Part shown: positions 62,401 to 64,000 of the stretch, piece by piece
How the letters are laid out: every line of letters starts with the position of its first letter
Position numbering within the stretch: the stretch's first letter is position 1
Source of the DNA: JAAEPI01 sp965212145
GTDB taxonomy: Bacteria; Bacteroidota; Bacteroidia; Cytophagales; Cyclobacteriaceae
DNA length: 64,000 nucleotides
NCBI GenBank assembly: GCA_965212145.1
Contig: CBDBUY010000004.1
Span: 372,001 to 436,000 of the forward strand
Reading direction: 5' to 3'
The notes under the pieces: model-generated
Told to the model about the DNA's origin: nothing
What the model saw: only the letters and a program-made list of their open reading frames with translations
The model's database searches: none
Translations under genes and position numbers: made by a program

Positions 62401-62885
62401 GCCAAATTATTGACCGCCAAGGCATAATTCGCGTGTTCCCGGCCTTCTACCTTGGCTCGCAATGCCACCTCTTCCTCAAACAGGGGCTTGCAATTAGTGA
62501 ATTTTCTGGTGTTGAAATAGTGCATGCCGAGCTTATTGTGGGCCAACAAATAATCGACAGTCTCTTTCCCGAATTTTACTTCCCGTATATTCTTTGCCTG
62601 AATCAGTAGAGATACAATTTCATTCTCATCGCCGGTAGCTGCCAGGCAATCCGCCAACCAGATGTTTATACTGGATACGAGCCGAGTGCTTTCACCGGAT
62701 AAGGATATGGCCGCTTCTCGGCTTTTTCTAAAATGATCTGCAGCATTCCGGTAATCCTGTTTATCAAAAAAATTTCTGGCATTGTCGAAGTGTGTACGCC
62801 AGTTTTGGGCCGAGAGCATAGAATAGCCCAAAATGAAGCCCACGAAGAGAATTGCCCTAAAATACCTGAAAGCCCCCATAGCCAT
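59448..62885 (-). CDS. Secreted TPR-CHAT protein (caspase-like protease)
   Basis: A 1145-residue protein. Residues 1-26 are a signal peptide (AILFVGFILGYSMLSA-Q). Residues ~30-620 are about fourteen 42-residue TPR repeats of the Nephrocystin-like type (YA.A..NLA.LY...G....AE). A helical linker follows. From ~850 to the end is a CHAT domain with dyad H986 (VLHIATHGFF) and C1058 (LVALSACETG), then ASNVLMSLWTVSDDATQKLM. CHAT domains are related to caspases and separase; some are activated by TPR-bound partners. The signal peptide places it in the periplasm or outside. Its target is unknown. Confidence 0.93.
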   Translation of the reverse strand: MAMGAFRYFRAILFVGFILGYSMLSAQNWRTHFDNARNFFDKQDYRNAADHFRKSREAAISLSGESTRLVSSINIWLADCLAATGDENEIVSLLIQAKNIREVKFGKETVDYLLAHNKLGMHYFNTRKFTNCKPLFEEEVALRAKVEGREHANYALAVNNLATLYSEMKRWDQAESLFREAIEIREKVFGPDHLQYAASVEGLALQFHELKRFREAAPMFQELHEIYLKQLGRSSAAYRYNVNKLGFAYKAIGDYEKALKYYEEDVRVTGLYVGKSSKEYAIALSNLGNLYSDLGKYEKAKGMLIQAVALKRLTHGTNDPSYATSVNNLASYYDRVGNHDQALELYEESLEIKRRTLGVNSESYALAINNIAHLYSNQGRLNEAEEKFNEAVQIFQRTSGESREYAQALANLGDLYSDLGLLSKASDTLRKALTLQRRILGDKHPEVATTINNLAVLEKEQGRFPVTLLKEALDIKASTLGKDHSSYLRSASNLAFTYEAFGFVKKAEKMYLEIKEKQRSTLGPIHEDYATTINNLAVLYYRNEELERAKPYYEEMLNILERKVGKNHPNYNTGKFNLGLLYDAMGLHEKAEPLLVQPCNYLIRTLNEKVTSLSEKERAEMYHSLENSLEIFNSFAIRRFEEKPALLGENLNLILATKGLLFNSSEIIRNRVRNSRDPALKKAYDDWLEQRKYLAKIYTLPAREIKDREVDVTFEENKANHLESVLSSKSEWLAGSLSDTTQTKWEQIREKLHSNEAAIEIVRFEYHHKEWTDSIMYLAMIVTPETGMNPDLVVLPNGKLMEGPWLKGYRAAIKYKLDDARSYDLFWRPIAERLPDGVKKVYVSGDGVYHSISLAGLHNKIEDRYLQDELEIQLTTSTRDLVKPKRTRKLNQKVFLYGYPDYNASLNSKNVPALDNIRREMATDTAQRFFSGELITELPGTKREVENLWSIVESANLEPAVRLGNEATETSIKEISNPRVLHIATHGFFLKDEQRPKQNGLVMGVETSRVYQNPLLRSGLLFANARQAISEGGDGILTSYEAMNLELDETELVALSACETGLGTIQNGEGVFGLQWAFQSAGASNVLMSLWTVSDDATQKLMTSFYRNWLTGNMDKRLAFKTAQNELREEYPEPYYWAAFVLIGD

Positions 62886-62895
62886 CGATTTGTAA

Positions 62896-62926
62896 TAAAT
62901 TTAGAGTTTATCAACGGTAAACTCAA
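62896..62926 (-). promoter_or_regulatory. Candidate promoter with inverted repeat for the TPR-CHAT gene
   Basis: On the minus strand TTG (62924-62926) lies 20 bases from TAAATTTA (62896-62903), a near match to the -7 consensus. The spacer holds a perfect inverted repeat gagttta/taaactc (62904-62910 and 62918-62924), which may be an operator. Confidence 0.4.
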
Positions 62927-62999
62927 TAATGGTAATATTTAAACATTATTTTGTATTATTCGTATTTATAGGTGTACTTTACCTTTAAGCAACCGAATT

Positions 63000-63140
63000 A
63001 TGCCTCATTACGAACAATACATGCCCCGATCAGAAAAGAAGAACTACATCAAAGGTGGGCTTGCTTCTATTCTAGTATTGTTTCTTCTAGGGGGCTTTTT
63101 TATAGGTTCTGTTCACCTGGTGGTGTGGCTGTTTGGTTAA
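63000..63140 (+). CDS. Small single-pass membrane protein, 46 residues
   Basis: ATG at 63000, stop TAA at 63138-63140. The product MPHYEQYMPRSEKKNYIKGG has a basic soluble start and then a strongly hydrophobic helix (LASILVLFLLGGFFIGSVHL) near the C-terminus, so it is probably a one-helix inner membrane protein with its N-terminus inside. I recognise no family. It overlaps the convergent downstream gene by 4 bases. The gene-sized gap it fills and the amphipathic-to-hydrophobic design support a real gene. Confidence 0.55.
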   Translation: MPHYEQYMPRSEKKNYIKGGLASILVLFLLGGFFIGSVHLVVWLFG

Positions 63141-63703
63141 ACAAGCCTTCTTTGAACCAATCCATCTACTAATTGGTAGAATTTACTCGGCGTAAGCGTG
63201 CGCCACTTGTCCAACTCGAGACTGCCACCCATATTGATGTAATAATCCAGATTGAAGAGCTGCATTTCTGACCTCACGTGCTCCGGAAAGTTTACCGCTG
63301 CAATCCAGCCATCCTCAACTTCTTCAAACCACTCCTCGTAGTAGCTGTCATCACTTCCGTGGTAATTCATCACGTTCTCACCCAACAAAACAAACTTATT
63401 GATCTCTTGATACATCATGTGTTCAAGGATATTTCGCTTGAGGTGCATGATGTCGTTGTTGATGGCATCATTCCATTCTCCAATGAGCTCAATCACCGCG
63501 AAACCTGAGTCGTAATCAACGAAAAGCAGCTTAATGTAGAGCGTTTCCGAACCCATAAAATCCCATGCCGGATCTATGTAGTATCCATAAATATTCTCTG
63601 AATACTGATCGTAATTATACTCCTTCCCTGCAAATGGTGATTGGTCGTCGTAACTGGAGTTGTAGTATTGATTCCAGCGCTCGAATGGAGTCAGTGTATG
63701 CAC
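63137..63703 (-). CDS. Conserved-looking hypothetical protein
   Basis: A 188-residue acidic, aromatic-rich soluble protein with no signal peptide or known motif. Notable stretches are AWDFMGSETLYIKLLFVDYD, NDIMHLKRNILEHMMYQEIN and MNYHGSDDSYYEEWFEEVED. A mixed alpha/beta fold is likely. I recognise no family and propose no function. It lies 16 bases from the CvfB-like gene in the same direction, so the two may be cotranscribed. Confidence 0.75.
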   Translation of the reverse strand: MHTLTPFERWNQYYNSSYDDQSPFAGKEYNYDQYSENIYGYYIDPAWDFMGSETLYIKLLFVDYDSGFAVIELIGEWNDAINNDIMHLKRNILEHMMYQEINKFVLLGENVMNYHGSDDSYYEEWFEEVEDGWIAAVNFPEHVRSEMQLFNLDYYINMGGSLELDKWRTLTPSKFYQLVDGLVQRRLV

Positions 63704-63719
63704 AAATGCAAAGTTATCC

Positions 63720-64000
63720 TTAGGATATCAACCTGATTCCTTCCTTCTCAAGTTTTATCAATTTCTTCTTGTAGAGAATCCCCACTGACCGCTTAAAATT
63801 CTTCTTGCTCATCTGTAACTGAACCTGAATGTCCTCCGGGGCGCTCTTATCATGTAAGGCCAGATAGCCGTCATTGACTTTGAGCTCATTCAAAATTTGC
63901 TGCGCTCCGTCCTCTAGTTGATCAAGACCATGTCGTTGAAGACTCACGTCTATTTTCCCATCCTCACGAATGGTTTTGATATATCCAATTGTGCGGTCAC
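63720..64000 (-). CDS. CvfB/YitL-like S1-domain RNA-binding protein (5' end outside window)
   Basis: The frame is open to the window edge; the GTG at 63947 is internal. Visible residues begin RTIGYIKTIREDGKIDVSLQ, the end of a CvfB S1 domain, followed by the winged-helix domain: GYLALHDKSAPEDIQVQLQM then SKKNFKRSVGILYKKKLI. CvfB affects virulence and RNA processing in Staphylococcus. Only ~93 C-terminal residues are in view. Confidence 0.85.
   Translation of the reverse strand, partial: DRTIGYIKTIREDGKIDVSLQRHGLDQLEDGAQQILNELKVNDGYLALHDKSAPEDIQVQLQMSKKNFKRSVGILYKKKLIKLEKEGIRLIS

Overview
The window looks like chromosomal DNA of a member of the Bacteroidota, most likely a marine Cytophagales-type organism. 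The support is a secreted PKD protein with a C-terminal type IX secretion sorting domain, candidate promoters of the TAnnTTTG kind, the near absence of Shine-Dalgarno sequences, a fused alpha/beta branched-chain 2-oxoacid dehydrogenase E1, a secreted TPR-CHAT protein, and palindromic repeats of a type I associate with this phylum. Genus cannot be fixed from the sequence alone. I saw no tRNA, rRNA, CRISPR array or transposase.

Layout. 1-5.5 kb: a truncated glycosyltransferase, a kinase-fold protein, an Lrp regulator coupled to a PyrR-like phosphoribosyltransferase, and a rimB-rimK-aspartoacylase operon. 5.5-7.4 kb: a gene-free island of structured repeats. 7.5-10.9 kb: a large secreted PKD/T9SS gene broken by one in-frame stop. 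10.9-44 kb: a very large surface-polysaccharide locus. Block 1 (10.9-22.7 kb, minus strand) encodes a Wzm/Wzt ABC exporter, a sulfotransferase, a DegT aminotransferase, WbqC, an acyl carrier protein, an adenylation enzyme, an SDR, an acetyltransferase, a formyltransferase, an FkbM methyltransferase, a GH-like protein and a glycosyltransferase. A short divergent block (22.7-25.6 kb) holds a second sulfotransferase and two glycosyltransferases. Block 2 (25.6-40.6 kb, minus strand) is a tightly overlapping chain of glycosyltransferases, methyltransferases, an epimerase, a polytopic Wzy-like protein and the GDP-fucose genes fcl and gmd. A GT4 gene, a GIY-YIG nuclease gene inside a repeat array, and asnB follow.

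45-64 kb is mostly housekeeping: hutU and hutH cotranscribed with a TPR membrane protein and a PlsC acyltransferase, the E1 fusion, an exported HisC-like aminotransferase, Hsp20, an HtrA/Deg protease, an EF-hand protein, an ALDH7-type aldehyde dehydrogenase, the TPR-CHAT protein, a tiny membrane protein, an unknown protein and the end of a CvfB-like S1 protein.

How it fits together. GDP-mannose is turned into GDP-L-fucose (Gmd, Fcl). Other sugars are aminated, and may be formylated, acetylated or acylated by a carrier-protein route. More than ten glycosyltransferases assemble the chain, the ABC transporter exports it, and two sulfotransferases may sulfate it. Four islands of a shared palindromic repeat (5.6-7.4, 26.8-27.8, 38.9-39.4, 41.7-43.1 kb) lie between blocks of this locus. 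Each sits next to a disturbed or duplicated gene start: rimB, a GT4 gene without ATG, triplicated fcl 5' ends, and an embedded GIY-YIG gene. This repeat/GIY-YIG association and the carrier-protein sugar-acylation module are the best candidates for something undescribed.
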